Below, in pieces: positions 42,819-51,599 of a stretch of 64,000 nt of DNA. The stretch lies in NCBI GenBank assembly GCA_022843955.1, contig JALHMQ010000005.1, positions 186,001 through 250,000 of the forward strand, given 5' to 3'. Positions within the stretch are counted from its first letter, which is position 1. Every line of letters starts with the position of its first letter. A model generated the notes under the pieces. The model made no database searches. It was given only the letters and a program-made list of their open reading frames with translations, and was not told the origin of the DNA. The translations under genes and the position numbers were made by a program. This DNA comes from Burkholderiaceae bacterium (GTDB lineage: Bacteria; Pseudomonadota; Gammaproteobacteria; Burkholderiales; Burkholderiaceae_F).

Positions 42819-43661
42819 CTACTTGAGCGTCATCAGGTAGGCGACTACCTGGTCGATCTGCTCTTGCGTCAGGGTGTCCCGGTAGGTCGCCGGCATGAAC
42901 GACACCCCGTTGGCGCCATACATGCCGCCGGCTGCGATGTGCGCGCTCGGATGGGTGATCGCTTCGCGCAGGTAGCCGTCGACGTCCTTGGCCTCGCCCT
43001 TGTAGTTGCCAGACGTGAAGGTCGCAGCTGCGCGCTCGCCCGCGCCGGCGAGCGACGGACCAGCCATGTTCACGCCAGCGACAATTGAGTGGCATGAGGT
43101 GCACGCTGGCTGCGCGCTGCGAAACACCCGCTCGCCCAGAGCGATCGGGTTGCTGCTCTGTTCCACCGGTCGCGCGGCGGGCGCCGTCGCCGCGCCTGGA
43201 TCGAGCGGCCTGTCGGTTCCGGGGAGTGTCGCGCCGGTCACCAGGATCGGCCGCGGCGGCCAGCCCGCGTTGTCGACCTTGCTTACCCAATCCAGGAAGG
43301 CGATCAGGTCGGTGATGTCGCTCTCCGAAAGATCCTGGCGCGGCATCAGGCGCCGGTGCTTGTTCTCGTCATAGAACTGCGCGGGATCGCGCATGTAGGC
43401 CTGCAGGTAGGCGGCCCCACGATGCTGGGTGATCTTGGTCAGGTCAGGCGCGTAATAGGCGCCCTCGCCGAACAACGTGTGGCAGTTGATGCAGTTGTTG
43501 TCATGCCAGACGTCCTTGCCCCGCGTGACCTCCGGCGTGATGTTCTGCGCGTTGGTGAGCTTCGGAAACTGACGGTGGCTGTCGATCGTCAGCCCGATGA
43601 ACACGAAGGTCGCCGCTGCTGTGCAGCCAATGGCGAACAGGCGCGCTTGGCGTTTGTTCAT
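42819..43661 (-). CDS. norC: NorC-type cytochrome c subunit with an extra C-terminal heme c domain
   Basis: A 280-residue protein, about twice the usual NorC length. Residues 7-27 are a membrane anchor (LFAIGCTAAATFVFIGLTID). The first domain is standard NorC: NNCINCHTLFGEGAYYAPDL with heme-binding CINCH and LMPRQDLSESDITDLIAFL with the axial Met. A Pro/Ala linker leads to a second cytochrome c domain with PACTSCHSIVAGVNMAGPSL (CTSCH) and a candidate Met in VSFMPATYRDTLTQEQIDQV. It passes electrons to NorB; the second heme could act as a built-in donor. Its start overlaps the small upstream gene by 4 nt. Confidence 0.92.
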   Translation of the reverse strand: MNKRQARLFAIGCTAAATFVFIGLTIDSHRQFPKLTNAQNITPEVTRGKDVWHDNNCINCHTLFGEGAYYAPDLTKITQHRGAAYLQAYMRDPAQFYDENKHRRLMPRQDLSESDITDLIAFLDWVSKVDNAGWPPRPILVTGATLPGTDRPLDPGAATAPAARPVEQSSNPIALGERVFRSAQPACTSCHSIVAGVNMAGPSLAGAGERAAATFTSGNYKGEAKDVDGYLREAITHPSAHIAAGGMYGANGVSFMPATYRDTLTQEQIDQVVAYLMTLK

Positions 43662-43783
43662 ACGCCGATGCCGGCCCAGTAGTGCACCGAGATCCAGCCC
43701 GCCCAGCCCGCCGCCAGAAGCAGGAGACCCAGGAAAAGCCAGCTGACTAACGTCAGGGCACGGGCGAGTTTCGATTGATCCAC
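43658..43783 (-). CDS. Small single-pass membrane protein coupled to norC
   Basis: A 41-residue protein from a GTG (DQSKLARALTLVSWLFLGLL...) with one membrane helix rich in Leu, Ala and Trp. Its stop overlaps the norC ATG (ATGA), so it is translationally coupled as the first gene of the nor operon. Its size and position suggest a small subunit or assembly factor of the reductase; it is too short to compare safely with NorF or CcoQ-like proteins. A longer frame starting at 43864 adds non-hydrophobic sequence without support. Confidence 0.6.
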   Translation of the reverse strand: MDQSKLARALTLVSWLFLGLLLLAAGWAGWISVHYWAGIGV

Positions 43784-44182
43784 GCAGCTAGGCCGGTTGC
43801 GCCTCCAGCGTTCGTCACCAAAGGCAGTGACGCTTCCGGGTTGGCGCGGACGATGCGGCGGCAAGTGGCATGCCGCGCCTCAATCGAACGCTCTCGGCAG
43901 ATGTCCGCGGCAAGATGCGGAATCTGTGTTGACTGACGCCCCCCCCGTTCTAACTGCACGGCGTCGAGGTGCGATGCGCGACAGCACCGGTGCGGTCGCG
44001 ACAAGTTACACACGCTCAACAGCTACGCGTGGGTGTAGGCATCCTCAACAGCGCTCTTCCCAAGACGCAAGAAGCGGGCACGATTAGTGCTGCAACTTCA
44101 GTGTCATTAGGGGCGCACTGCATTGCCCCATCGCTGGAGGCAGCACATGTAGGCGTGACGTCCGAGGTGTGCAAGGACGGAC
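43784..44182. promoter_or_regulatory. Divergent control region between nor operon and sensor kinase gene
   Basis: About 400 nt between the leftward nor operon and the rightward hybrid kinase gene. Both promoters must lie here. I looked for an FNR/Dnr/NnrR-type site (TTGAT-N4-ATCAA) and saw none; a C8 tract occurs near 43939-43946. No gene is supported inside. The divergent layout suggests, but does not prove, that the kinase cluster senses a signal relevant to the nor operon. Confidence 0.45.
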
Positions 44183-46453
44183 ATGACAGCCGGCGAGCAA
44201 AGACTCCTATCCGCAATTCTCAACGCAAGTGGCCTAGGCCTGATTCAGTTCGACGCGATGACGTTGCGCCTTCGCGAAGTCAACGCTGCCTTTGCCAGCC
44301 TGGTCGACTGCTCCACTTCGGAGGTACTCAGGAAGTCGCTGCCCGAGTTCGTCCACGAGAGCGAGCGCGTCAGCTGCATGAGTGCAATGAAAGCGGCATT
44401 GGCTGATGACGGCACATTCGAGACCGAGGTTCGCTTGGTCCACGGTCGTGGAGGACACGTCTGGACGCATCTGACCGCGCACGAGCTACCGGTCGCTGGC
44501 AGCGAGGCCCCTCGCGTCTTTGCACTCGTACAAGACATCAGCAAGCGCAAGCGCGCTGAGCAAGCGGTCTGCTTGAGCGAATCGCGCCTCCGAAACGTGT
44601 TCTCGCATGCTGGCGCCGGCGTGGTCGAGGCGGACAACGCGGGCCGCATGACGTTCGTGAACCGGGCCTGGTGCGAGATGGTCGGCTACGCTGAAGACGA
44701 GCTGGTCGGCATTTCCATCGCCGACATCACCGACCCGGCCTCGCTGCCCGCGACGTTGGCCGCCGTCAACAAGATGGCCGCGGGTGGCCCGCCGTTCGTC
44801 ATCGAGAAGAACTACCGACGCAAAGATGGCTCCTTGCTCGCCGCCAGCAGCAGCGTCACGCCGCTGCGAGCAGCCGATGGCACGTACGAGGGGCTCATCG
44901 CGGTGGTTGCAGACATCACGACGCACCGACGCGCCCGTCTTGCACTGCTCGAGAACCGGCGCTTGCTGGCCCTGGCCTTGACCGGCGCGAAGGCGGGGGT
45001 CTGGGAGGTCGACCTGGAGACGGGCCAGCGGCGCTGGGCCGCGGGAATGGCTGAACTGCTGGGTGTCGCGCCGCAGGCGATGGCGACCGAGCAAGGGCGC
45101 TGGTTGACCTATATCCACACCGAGGACCGTGACCGCCTGGTTGACTCACTGAATCTGTTGATGAACCGGAACGACGGCCCCCTGCGCAGCTGGAGCGCGC
45201 AGTACCGCGCTGTCCGCGCCGATGGCGAGATTCGGTGGATGGCGTCGCGTGGCGGCGTCATCGAGCTACCCGATGGAAAGCGAAAGTTGGTCGGCGTCGA
45301 TGTCGATTTCACGGAGACCAAGCGCGCAGAGGATGGGCTGCGCGAGGCAGACCGGCGCAAGGACGAATTCCTCGCGACCCTCGCCCATGAGCTTCGCAAC
45401 CCGCTTGCACCCATCAGCACTGCAGTTCATCTGCTCGGCGCGTCTCACCTGGAAGCTGGCGCGGAAAAGCTCCGGCGCATGATGGAACGACAGCTTCGGC
45501 ATATCGTGCGCTTAATTGACGACTTGCTCGACGTCTCTCGCATCGCGCGCGGCAAGGTGCAGTTGCACAAGGAGCGCATCGACCTGCGCACGGCAGTGGA
45601 CGTGGCGCTGGAGGCAATGCGAGCGACGGGTGCGCCAGGTGCGCATGAGCTTCGCATCGACCTGGGCAAAGGACCAACCTGGGTCGATGCCGACTTCACC
45701 CGCATGACGCAGATTGCCGGCAACCTTCTGAACAACGCCGCCAAGTACACGCCTGCCGGCGGATGGATAGCTGTGACGATTGAAGCGAAGGGCGGCGATG
45801 CCGTCCTCAAGGTCGCCGACAGCGGACCGGGCATTTCGCCTGAAATGCTCGACGAGGTGTTCACCATGTTTGCGCAGGTGGACAAGACCTTGAACCGGTC
45901 GCAGGGCGGGCTGGGCATTGGGCTGGCCCTGGCCCGCGCCTTCGTGCAAATGCACGGCGGCTCACTCAAGGCGGAGAGCAACGGTGTCGGTGAAGGCTGC
46001 ACCTTCACCCTGAAGCTGCCGCTGGCGGCGTTCGCGATGCCGCCCGCTGCCAAACCTGACACCGCCGTCGGCACGCCGACCAAAGGACGCCGTGTGCTAG
46101 TGGCAGACGACAATCGCGACGCCGCCGATACGCTGGCTCTCGTGCTCGCGCTGTGGGGGTACAGCGTGAAGACGGCGTATCAGGGCGCAGAGGCCATCGC
46201 CGTCGCCGCGAGCTTTCGTCCGAGCATCGCCATCCTGGACTTGGGCATGCCGGACGTCGATGGCTTTCAAGTCGCGCACGCGATTCGAACGATGTCGACA
46301 CAGAGTCGGTGTCGACTGGTCGCGCTGACTGGGTGGGGAACGCCGACCGACCGCGAGCTGACGAGGAAGGCTGGCTTCGACCTGCATCTGACGAAACCCG
46401 TGGAGACCGCCGAACTGGCCGAAGCCCTTGCTCATGACACCGAGGACGGCTAG
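44183..46453 (+). CDS. Hybrid sensor histidine kinase (PAS-PAS-PAS-HisKA-HATPase-REC)
   Basis: A 756-residue soluble hybrid kinase without membrane segments. PAS domains lie at about 10-125, 130-255 and 255-385 (GRMTFVNRAWCEMVGYAEDE and PAC motifs such as YRRKDGSLLAASSSVTPL). The H-box is FLATLAHELRNPLAP near residue 403; the ATPase has NLLNNAAKYTPAGGW, VADSGPGISPEM and GGLGIGLALARAF. The receiver near residue 637 has VLVADDNRDAADTL, phospho-acceptor IAILDLGMPDVDGF, and TKPVE. It senses a cytoplasmic signal and can feed a phosphorelay. It is read away from the nor operon. Confidence 0.95.
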   Translation: MTAGEQRLLSAILNASGLGLIQFDAMTLRLREVNAAFASLVDCSTSEVLRKSLPEFVHESERVSCMSAMKAALADDGTFETEVRLVHGRGGHVWTHLTAHELPVAGSEAPRVFALVQDISKRKRAEQAVCLSESRLRNVFSHAGAGVVEADNAGRMTFVNRAWCEMVGYAEDELVGISIADITDPASLPATLAAVNKMAAGGPPFVIEKNYRRKDGSLLAASSSVTPLRAADGTYEGLIAVVADITTHRRARLALLENRRLLALALTGAKAGVWEVDLETGQRRWAAGMAELLGVAPQAMATEQGRWLTYIHTEDRDRLVDSLNLLMNRNDGPLRSWSAQYRAVRADGEIRWMASRGGVIELPDGKRKLVGVDVDFTETKRAEDGLREADRRKDEFLATLAHELRNPLAPISTAVHLLGASHLEAGAEKLRRMMERQLRHIVRLIDDLLDVSRIARGKVQLHKERIDLRTAVDVALEAMRATGAPGAHELRIDLGKGPTWVDADFTRMTQIAGNLLNNAAKYTPAGGWIAVTIEAKGGDAVLKVADSGPGISPEMLDEVFTMFAQVDKTLNRSQGGLGIGLALARAFVQMHGGSLKAESNGVGEGCTFTLKLPLAAFAMPPAAKPDTAVGTPTKGRRVLVADDNRDAADTLALVLALWGYSVKTAYQGAEAIAVAASFRPSIAILDLGMPDVDGFQVAHAIRTMSTQSRCRLVALTGWGTPTDRELTRKAGFDLHLTKPVETAELAEALAHDTEDG

Positions 46454-46473
46454 CAAGTACGTCCACTTGCTTG

Positions 46474-46875
46474 CTAACTCGCTTGGACTGCCAGTCCCAC
46501 GCGTTCCAACACTTCGAGTGCCGAGATGGGCTTGGTGAAGTAACCGTCGAAACAGGTCCGCCCTCGCTCCCGAGACGCGTCGTCGCCATAGCCCGTGACC
46601 GCGAAGATTTCGACCTCGCTGCCGAACTCATCGCGCAAGGCCTCGCACACCTGAAAGCCATTGAGTTTGGGAAGACCGATATCAAGGAAGACCACCTCGG
46701 GCTTCACCTGGAGCGCTGTCACTATCGCGCGCTCTCCGTCATAGGCCACAGTCACGTCGTGTCCGATGATGGAAAGCATCATGGAGAACGTCTGCACGAT
46801 GTCCACGTTGTCATCGACGACGAGTATGCGTCGCGAACGGAATGCGTCCCTCGGGGAGATAGTTCGTGCGTCCAT
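46474..46875 (-). CDS. Single-domain response regulator (receiver)
   Basis: A ~133-residue CheY-like receiver, convergent with the hybrid kinase gene. RRILVVDDNVDIVQTFSMML carries the acidic pair, PEVVFLDIGLPKLNGFQVCE the phospho-acceptor Asp, IFAVTGYGDDASRERG the Thr, and YFTKPISALEVL the Lys, so it is fully active. There is no output domain. The start is ATG 46875, or a TTG at 46887. It is a likely phosphate partner of one or both neighbouring kinases. Confidence 0.88.
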   Translation of the reverse strand: MDARTISPRDAFRSRRILVVDDNVDIVQTFSMMLSIIGHDVTVAYDGERAIVTALQVKPEVVFLDIGLPKLNGFQVCEALRDEFGSEVEIFAVTGYGDDASRERGRTCFDGYFTKPISALEVLERVGLAVQAS

Positions 46876-47005
46876 CAGGGAAAGCAACCACGACAGGCAC
46901 CCGACAAGCGGGACGCTGCGTTATGCCAGAAAGTGCAAAGAGGACTACGGGCAGCCCGAGTGTTGATGCGCCGTAGCGAGGTCACGCCAGCCGAAGGCGC
47001 GCGGA

Positions 47006-47054
47006 GAGCCAATTGCTCAACTTAGTGACTACCGCTTGACCACGCAATTGGCTC
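47006..47054. promoter_or_regulatory. Perfect 11-bp inverted repeat between receiver genes
   Basis: GAGCCAATTGC (47006-47016) and GCAATTGGCTC (47044-47054) are exact inverse copies with 27 nt between. It lies in the ~270-nt region between two divergent receiver genes, so it may be an operator acting on both. There is no T-tract, which argues against a terminator. Confidence 0.5.
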
Positions 47055-47148
47055 ATCTACGCAGTGCAATGCGTAGAAAGGTCGCGACAGTACCTCTCAT
47101 GAGGCACAGAGTCAGTCGGCAGTCGCTCGCCGCGCGTTGGGAGCCGCC

Positions 47149-47541
47149 ATGACCTCATGTGTCCTTGTTGTTGATGAAAACATGCAGTCTGCAACGCGGA
47201 CCGCTTGGTTGATTCGAGAGAGCGGACGCGATGTGGAGGTCGCCTTCGACGGACCGTCGGCCATCCTAAAGGCAAGACAGAAGAAACCGTCTCTGGTCCT
47301 GCTGAACACCGAACTGCGGTTCATGTCCGGCATCGCGGTCTGCGCGGCGATTCGCGCGATGCGCTTCGGCGCTAAGCCTCTCATCGTCGCCGTGAGCAAG
47401 CAGGCCGGCGACATCGACGACGATGAACTGGTCGCCGCCGGCTTCGACGCGTGTCTGGAGGAGCCGATTGGCAACGAGGCCCTGACGCTCCTGCTACTGA
47501 GCAGCGACACCGGGACGTACCACTCGCCCCGCGTCCACTAG
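47149..47541 (+). CDS. Receiver-like protein lacking the phospho-acceptor Asp
   Basis: A 130-residue receiver fold. CVLVVDENMQSATRTAWLIR keeps an acidic pair, but the phospho-acceptor strand reads LVLLNTELRFMSGIAVCAAI, with Asn-Thr where Asp is expected; VAVSKQAGD follows in place of the usual T-loop. It is therefore likely a pseudo-receiver working by protein contact. GGAG lies 7 nt before the ATG. Its last 81 nt are duplicated at 38410-38490 on the far side of the nor operon. Confidence 0.82.
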   Translation: MTSCVLVVDENMQSATRTAWLIRESGRDVEVAFDGPSAILKARQKKPSLVLLNTELRFMSGIAVCAAIRAMRFGAKPLIVAVSKQAGDIDDDELVAAGFDACLEEPIGNEALTLLLLSSDTGTYHSPRVH

Positions 47542-47642
47542 CGCCTGGCGTCGGCCGGTCCCGGCATGGCGGTTGCTGAGACGGTCAAGCTTGAATCAGC
47601 TGGCACACCGCGCGTTGACGCGGGCCGCGAGGAGCTTGAGCC

Positions 47643-47741
47643 TTGAAACGAGCTGAACCCTTTGTTGGCATCCTTTGCTGGTCGCTCACGGGCGGTCTGC
47701 TATGGGTAGGCGTCATCCTGGCGTCGCGTCTGTTGATTTAG
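47643..47741 (+). CDS. Possible 32-residue membrane protein
   Basis: From a TTG with GAGGAG at a 6-nt spacing, an open frame encodes KRAEPFVGILCWSLTGG and a hydrophobic end (LLWVGVILASRLLI). It looks like a single membrane helix with a basic N-terminus. The ribosome binding site is the best support. The remaining interval 47742-47945 holds nothing recognisable. Confidence 0.45.
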   Translation: MKRAEPFVGILCWSLTGGLLWVGVILASRLLI

Positions 47742-47945
47742 TTTCCTCGCAGGCTACCTGCCGCGCTTTCACTCTTCAGAGCCAGCACGTACGTATCGCC
47801 CCCTTCGTGTTGCGCGCCACACATGAGTGTTCGACGGTGGCTTTCTTTGGCAGCTCGCCACTCGCGCCATGCTGACTCTCCATAATTGGCCCTGTAGTTG
47901 GGAAGCACATCAGATGCGCACTGAAATGCCAAGTGGAGATGGCAG

Positions 47946-50330
47946 ATGCGGCCGACCCCTTCGAGCGACGGCTCATGGCAGCTGCATAGCGAGAAGCAAG
48001 CGCGCGAGGACGAAAGCGACCGTCACTTTCGGCTGCTAGCTGATAGTTCGCCCGTTGCGCTCTGGGTGACTGACGCTCAGGGAAACATCGAGTTCATCAA
48101 CCAGACGTACAAGCGTTTCTTCGGCATCTACGAGGACGCTGTCACCGACGCCAAGGCGTGGGTCCCGCTGGTCCACCCGGACCACATGGCGTCATACGTC
48201 GGCGGCTTCCTTGACGCCGTCGCCCAGGAGGCGCCGTTTCATGGGGAATGCCGAGTCCGACACGCCGATGGCTCTTGGCGGTGGATTTCAACGTCGGCCG
48301 TGCCGCGCTTCAGTGCTGGCGGAGCGTTTCTCGGCCACGTCGGCAGCAGCACGGACACGACCGCACTGAAGGAGGCAGAAGAAAGGCTGCGAGCAAGCGA
48401 ATCGCTGCTGCGCCTGGCCACGGAAGGCGCGCGCGTCGGCACCTTTGAGAAAGACCTGCGTACCGGGCGAGGTTGGTGGTCGCCAGTCGCTATGAAACTG
48501 CTGGGCATCGAGCGTTCGCAATTCACGCGGAGCGACTGGCTCGAAACGGTCCACGCCGACGACAGAGCACGTGTGGCACAAGCTTGGAAGGCCGCCATCG
48601 AGGATGGCACGGCGTACGAAGTCGAGTACCGGACCGCAGCTGGCACCGAGATTGGCGAACCACGCTGGCTGCTCGCTCGGGGTCAGATTGAGCGCGATGC
48701 CGACGGCAAAACGATGCGAGGCGCGGGCGTACTGCTCGACGTCTCCAAGCGCATGCGCGTGCAGCGCGAACTCGCCGAGCAGCGCAGCCGCGAGCTCACC
48801 TACCTGGAGCACATGCCCATCGGCGTCTGGTTCATCAGTGCCAGTGGACAAATCACCTTTGGCAACCGTGCCGGTCAAGACATATGGGCGGGGGCGAAGT
48901 ACGTCCCGCTGGAACAGTTCGGCGAGTACAAGGCGAGGTGGCATCGCACGGGCATAAAGCTGCGTCCTGAGGACTGGGCCGCTGCGAGAGCCATTCGCCA
49001 TGGTGAGACGTCAATCAACGAAGAACTCGACATCGAGTGCTTTGACGGCGTCACTCGTCGCACCATTCTCAACTCGGTTGTCCCGACCTACGACGCCGAG
49101 GGCAAGATTGCCGGAGCGGTGGTCATCAATCAGGACATCACCGCGCGGCTGCGCGATGACGCTGCGATACGTGATGCGAACCGGCGAAAAGACGAGTTCC
49201 TGGCCACGCTGGCTCATGAGCTGAGGAACCCACTCGCCCCACTGCGCAACTCGCTCCATCTCCTCAAGATGGGCGGCGCCGACGCGAGCGTGCAACAGCG
49301 GGTTGTCGAGGTGATGGAGCGCCAGGTCGCCCACATGGTCCGTCTGGTGGATGACCTGCTCGAGGTCTCTCGGATTTCAAGTGGGAAAATTGAACTGCGG
49401 CGAGAGGTCGTCCCTCTGTCGCAGGCCGTTGGAGATGCCGTCGAGTCAGTCGCGCCGCTCGTCGAGGCTCAAGGTCACAAGCTCACGGTGGACGTGTCGG
49501 CCGAGCCAATCCCCATCCATGCTGACGCAGTGAGGATTGCCCAGGTCATCACGAACTTGCTGAACAACGCCGTCAAGTACACCGAGCGGGGCGGTCACAT
49601 CAAGGTGCGTGCCTTTCATGAGGGCGCCGACGCGGTCGTTTCGGTAGAGGACAACGGCGCCGGCATCCCGGAGCACATGTTGAGCCGGGTGTTCGACCTG
49701 TTTACTCAGGTCGACCGAACGCTTGGGCGCGCTCAGGGAGGCCTCGGGATTGGCCTGGCGCTGGTCAAGCACCTGGTGCAACTGCATGGAGGCACCGTCT
49801 GCGCTCGCAGCGATGGCGCCGGCAGAGGGAGCGAGTTCATCGTCAGGCTCCCGCTCGCGCAGGGACAAGGCGTCGAGGCGATTGCGGCTCAAGAAATGGA
49901 TGCGCTTCCGCGTGTAGCGGGGAAGCGAATTTTGGTGTGCGATGACAACGTCGATGCTGCGGAGTCGCTTGCAGCCTTGCTGAAGGGCCAAGGCAATGAG
50001 GTTCGCATCACCTACGAAGGAACGTCATGCATTCAGGCCGCCGATGAATTCGAGCCCGACGTCGTGCTGCTCGACATTGGGCTCCCCGGCATGACGGGCT
50101 ACGAGGTGGCGTCGCGGCTTCGGAGCCGCCCGTGGGCGTCACGGGCCATCTTCGTTGCCATCACGGGATGGGGACGCGAAGAAGACCGTCAGCGCGCGCT
50201 TGAGGCAGGGTACGACCACCACATCGTCAAGCCAGTCGAGCCAGTGCAGCTGCTTCACGTCCTGGCTAGGCTGCTGGACGGAGCAGGAACGAGTGACCGG
50301 AAGGATCAGCCCCCACCGCTTGCCTCGTGA
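47946..50330 (+). CDS. Hybrid sensor histidine kinase (PAS-PAS-PAS-HisKA-HATPase-REC)
   Basis: A 794-residue soluble hybrid kinase. PAS domains lie near residues 25-145 (VALWVTDAQGNIEFINQTYK), 145-275 and 280-405 (MPIGVWFISASGQITFGNRA). The H-box is FLATLAHELRNPLAPLRNSL near residue 425; the ATPase has NLLNNAVKYTERGG, VEDNGAGIPEHMLSRVFDLF and GGLGIGLALVKHL; the receiver from ~660 has ILVCDDNVDAAESL, VVLLDIGLPGMTGYEV, and VKPVEP. It is similar in layout to the kinase at 44183, probably by old duplication. GGAG precedes the ATG. Confidence 0.95.
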   Translation: MRPTPSSDGSWQLHSEKQAREDESDRHFRLLADSSPVALWVTDAQGNIEFINQTYKRFFGIYEDAVTDAKAWVPLVHPDHMASYVGGFLDAVAQEAPFHGECRVRHADGSWRWISTSAVPRFSAGGAFLGHVGSSTDTTALKEAEERLRASESLLRLATEGARVGTFEKDLRTGRGWWSPVAMKLLGIERSQFTRSDWLETVHADDRARVAQAWKAAIEDGTAYEVEYRTAAGTEIGEPRWLLARGQIERDADGKTMRGAGVLLDVSKRMRVQRELAEQRSRELTYLEHMPIGVWFISASGQITFGNRAGQDIWAGAKYVPLEQFGEYKARWHRTGIKLRPEDWAAARAIRHGETSINEELDIECFDGVTRRTILNSVVPTYDAEGKIAGAVVINQDITARLRDDAAIRDANRRKDEFLATLAHELRNPLAPLRNSLHLLKMGGADASVQQRVVEVMERQVAHMVRLVDDLLEVSRISSGKIELRREVVPLSQAVGDAVESVAPLVEAQGHKLTVDVSAEPIPIHADAVRIAQVITNLLNNAVKYTERGGHIKVRAFHEGADAVVSVEDNGAGIPEHMLSRVFDLFTQVDRTLGRAQGGLGIGLALVKHLVQLHGGTVCARSDGAGRGSEFIVRLPLAQGQGVEAIAAQEMDALPRVAGKRILVCDDNVDAAESLAALLKGQGNEVRITYEGTSCIQAADEFEPDVVLLDIGLPGMTGYEVASRLRSRPWASRAIFVAITGWGREEDRQRALEAGYDHHIVKPVEPVQLLHVLARLLDGAGTSDRKDQPPPLAS

Positions 50331-50349
50331 AAACGCTGCCACTGGCCCC

Positions 50350-50376
50350 AAAAAAAGGCCCGGCGCAGGCCGGACC
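50350..50376 (-). terminator. Rho-independent terminator for the minus-strand gene
   Basis: On the minus strand GGTCCGGC-CTGC-GCCGGGCC forms an 8-bp stem (one G-T pair) followed by TTTTTTT. It lies 47 nt after the stop of the gene at 50423-50863 and supports that gene's expression. It also sits just beyond the end of the plus-strand kinase gene. Confidence 0.8.
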
Positions 50377-50422
50377 GAGGGCCCCGCTGAGGGGCGGAGG
50401 AGACAAACGGGTGTCCGGAGAC

Positions 50423-50863
50423 TCAATCGGCTGACGCCCAGACGAGTTCGATCATGCACGGGCCGCGCTGCATGGACCCGAGTGCAGCTGCCAGCACCCG
50501 GCCACGCGGCGTCAAATCCAGAAGCTGGCGGTCCAGCTCGTCATCACTGAGTTGCAGGTCGCTCGGCCGAATCGCCGGCTTCTGCCAAGCCCGCAACGAT
50601 CCAAGCATCGTTATGGCGGTCGCCAAATAGACGGCTGATGGCGTGTCCAGCACGATCAGCGCCATGCCGAGCAACGCCCAGGGCGCTGTCTGCAACGCAA
50701 CGCGAACAACGCGAACCGGACCGCAGAGGAGCCTCAGTACGGTCACCTCATGACACGTCAGCGGTGAGAGCATGTAGCTCGGGTGCCGAGTCAAGAGTGC
50801 GCTCGCCTTCCGCGCAAGTTCGCGCTGACCGAAACGGTGAAGGATGATGTCGAATGCTTGCAT
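50423..50863 (-). CDS. Unknown protein with hydrophobic middle segment
   Basis: A ~146-residue protein (MQAFDIILHRFGQRELARKA...). A hydrophobic stretch (ALQTAPWALLGMALIVLDTP, AVYLATAITMLGSL) suggests two membrane segments in the middle. The C-terminal ~50 residues are soluble (LSDDELDRQLLDLTPRGRVL). No family was recognised and the ribosome binding site is weak. The strong terminator just downstream on this strand supports a real gene. A GTG at 50923 would add 20 residues. Confidence 0.55.
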   Translation of the reverse strand: MQAFDIILHRFGQRELARKASALLTRHPSYMLSPLTCHEVTVLRLLCGPVRVVRVALQTAPWALLGMALIVLDTPSAVYLATAITMLGSLRAWQKPAIRPSDLQLSDDELDRQLLDLTPRGRVLAAALGSMQRGPCMIELVWASAD

Positions 50864-51599
50864 CGAGCTTGCCGAGAAGTGACAAGACCGGCACAGCAAG
50901 AGGCGGACCTGCAATCGGGACACCGACGGGCCTTAGCAACGCTGGCCACCATGGCGACGACAGAACATCGAAACACCGCACTCAGTCGCCATGGGCAAGT
51001 TGAGCCCGCATGCAACCGATGTCGCGCCCGCGATGGCCGTGGTGTTCCGTTGTCTTGCCGGCGCTGGCTTGTACCTCGATGTGCATTAGGTAACGTCGAC
51101 TGCAGCTCTTTGTGATTGCACTTGAGGCAGCTGCTGGTGCGCCCGGCGCGTTATCGGCATACGTCCCGCGGTGGCACGAATGCCCTCAACGACCGACAGC
51201 GATCTGCTTGGTGTAGTGGAACGGGCTGAGCCCTTCGCCGGGGACGACGTCGAGGACCCTGTTCGCCTCTGGGTGCGCCTGCGCAGAGCAACCGGCAACC
51301 GTGCTGCGAACGGGCGCCGCGCTATCCGCGGATGCACTGACATCGTGGGCAACGGCTGCTGCCTGATGGGCGAACCGGCGCTGGCCAGGGTCGACGTGAA
51401 TGTCCGCTTTGGATGCAGATAGCGCTGCGACCTGAAGGACGGCTAGTGGCCGCAAGTCGAACTCAACAGCGAGCCGCACAGCCGACATTGCAGCCGATCT
51501 GTAGCCCGCCGTCCAGCGTTGCGAGGCGACCGCAGTCGCCCGACGCAGAGACGCCGAGACCTTCTCCGTCGCTGACGTCCTGCAAAGGAAGCGCCTTTC
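50864..51599. other. Gene-free interval between kinase cluster and PRTRC operon end
   Basis: About 735 nt with no convincing gene on either strand. It contains copy 3 of the dispersed ~90-bp repeat (51431-51521). Open frames here have no ribosome binding site and no coherent protein pattern. It marks the boundary between the kinase/nor cargo and the PRTRC-led operon. Confidence 0.55.
51431..51521 (-). repeat. Dispersed ~90-bp repeat, copy 3 (inverted)
   Basis: Read on the minus strand it has CAACGCTGGACGGC, CAGATCGGCTGCAATGTCGG, then TGCGGCTCGCTGTTG and CGGCCACTAGCCGTCCTTCA, matching copies 1 and 2 at 33.0 and 35.7 kb, in inverse orientation. Confidence 0.62.

Noticed and set aside
42793-43290. 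In-frame upstream extension of norB
   Set aside because: It overlaps norC entirely and adds low-complexity sequence; the start at 42792 gives the normal NorB N-terminus.
43784-44182. FNR/Dnr-type binding site upstream of the nor operon
   Set aside because: No TTGAT-N4-ATCAA or close variant could be found by eye.
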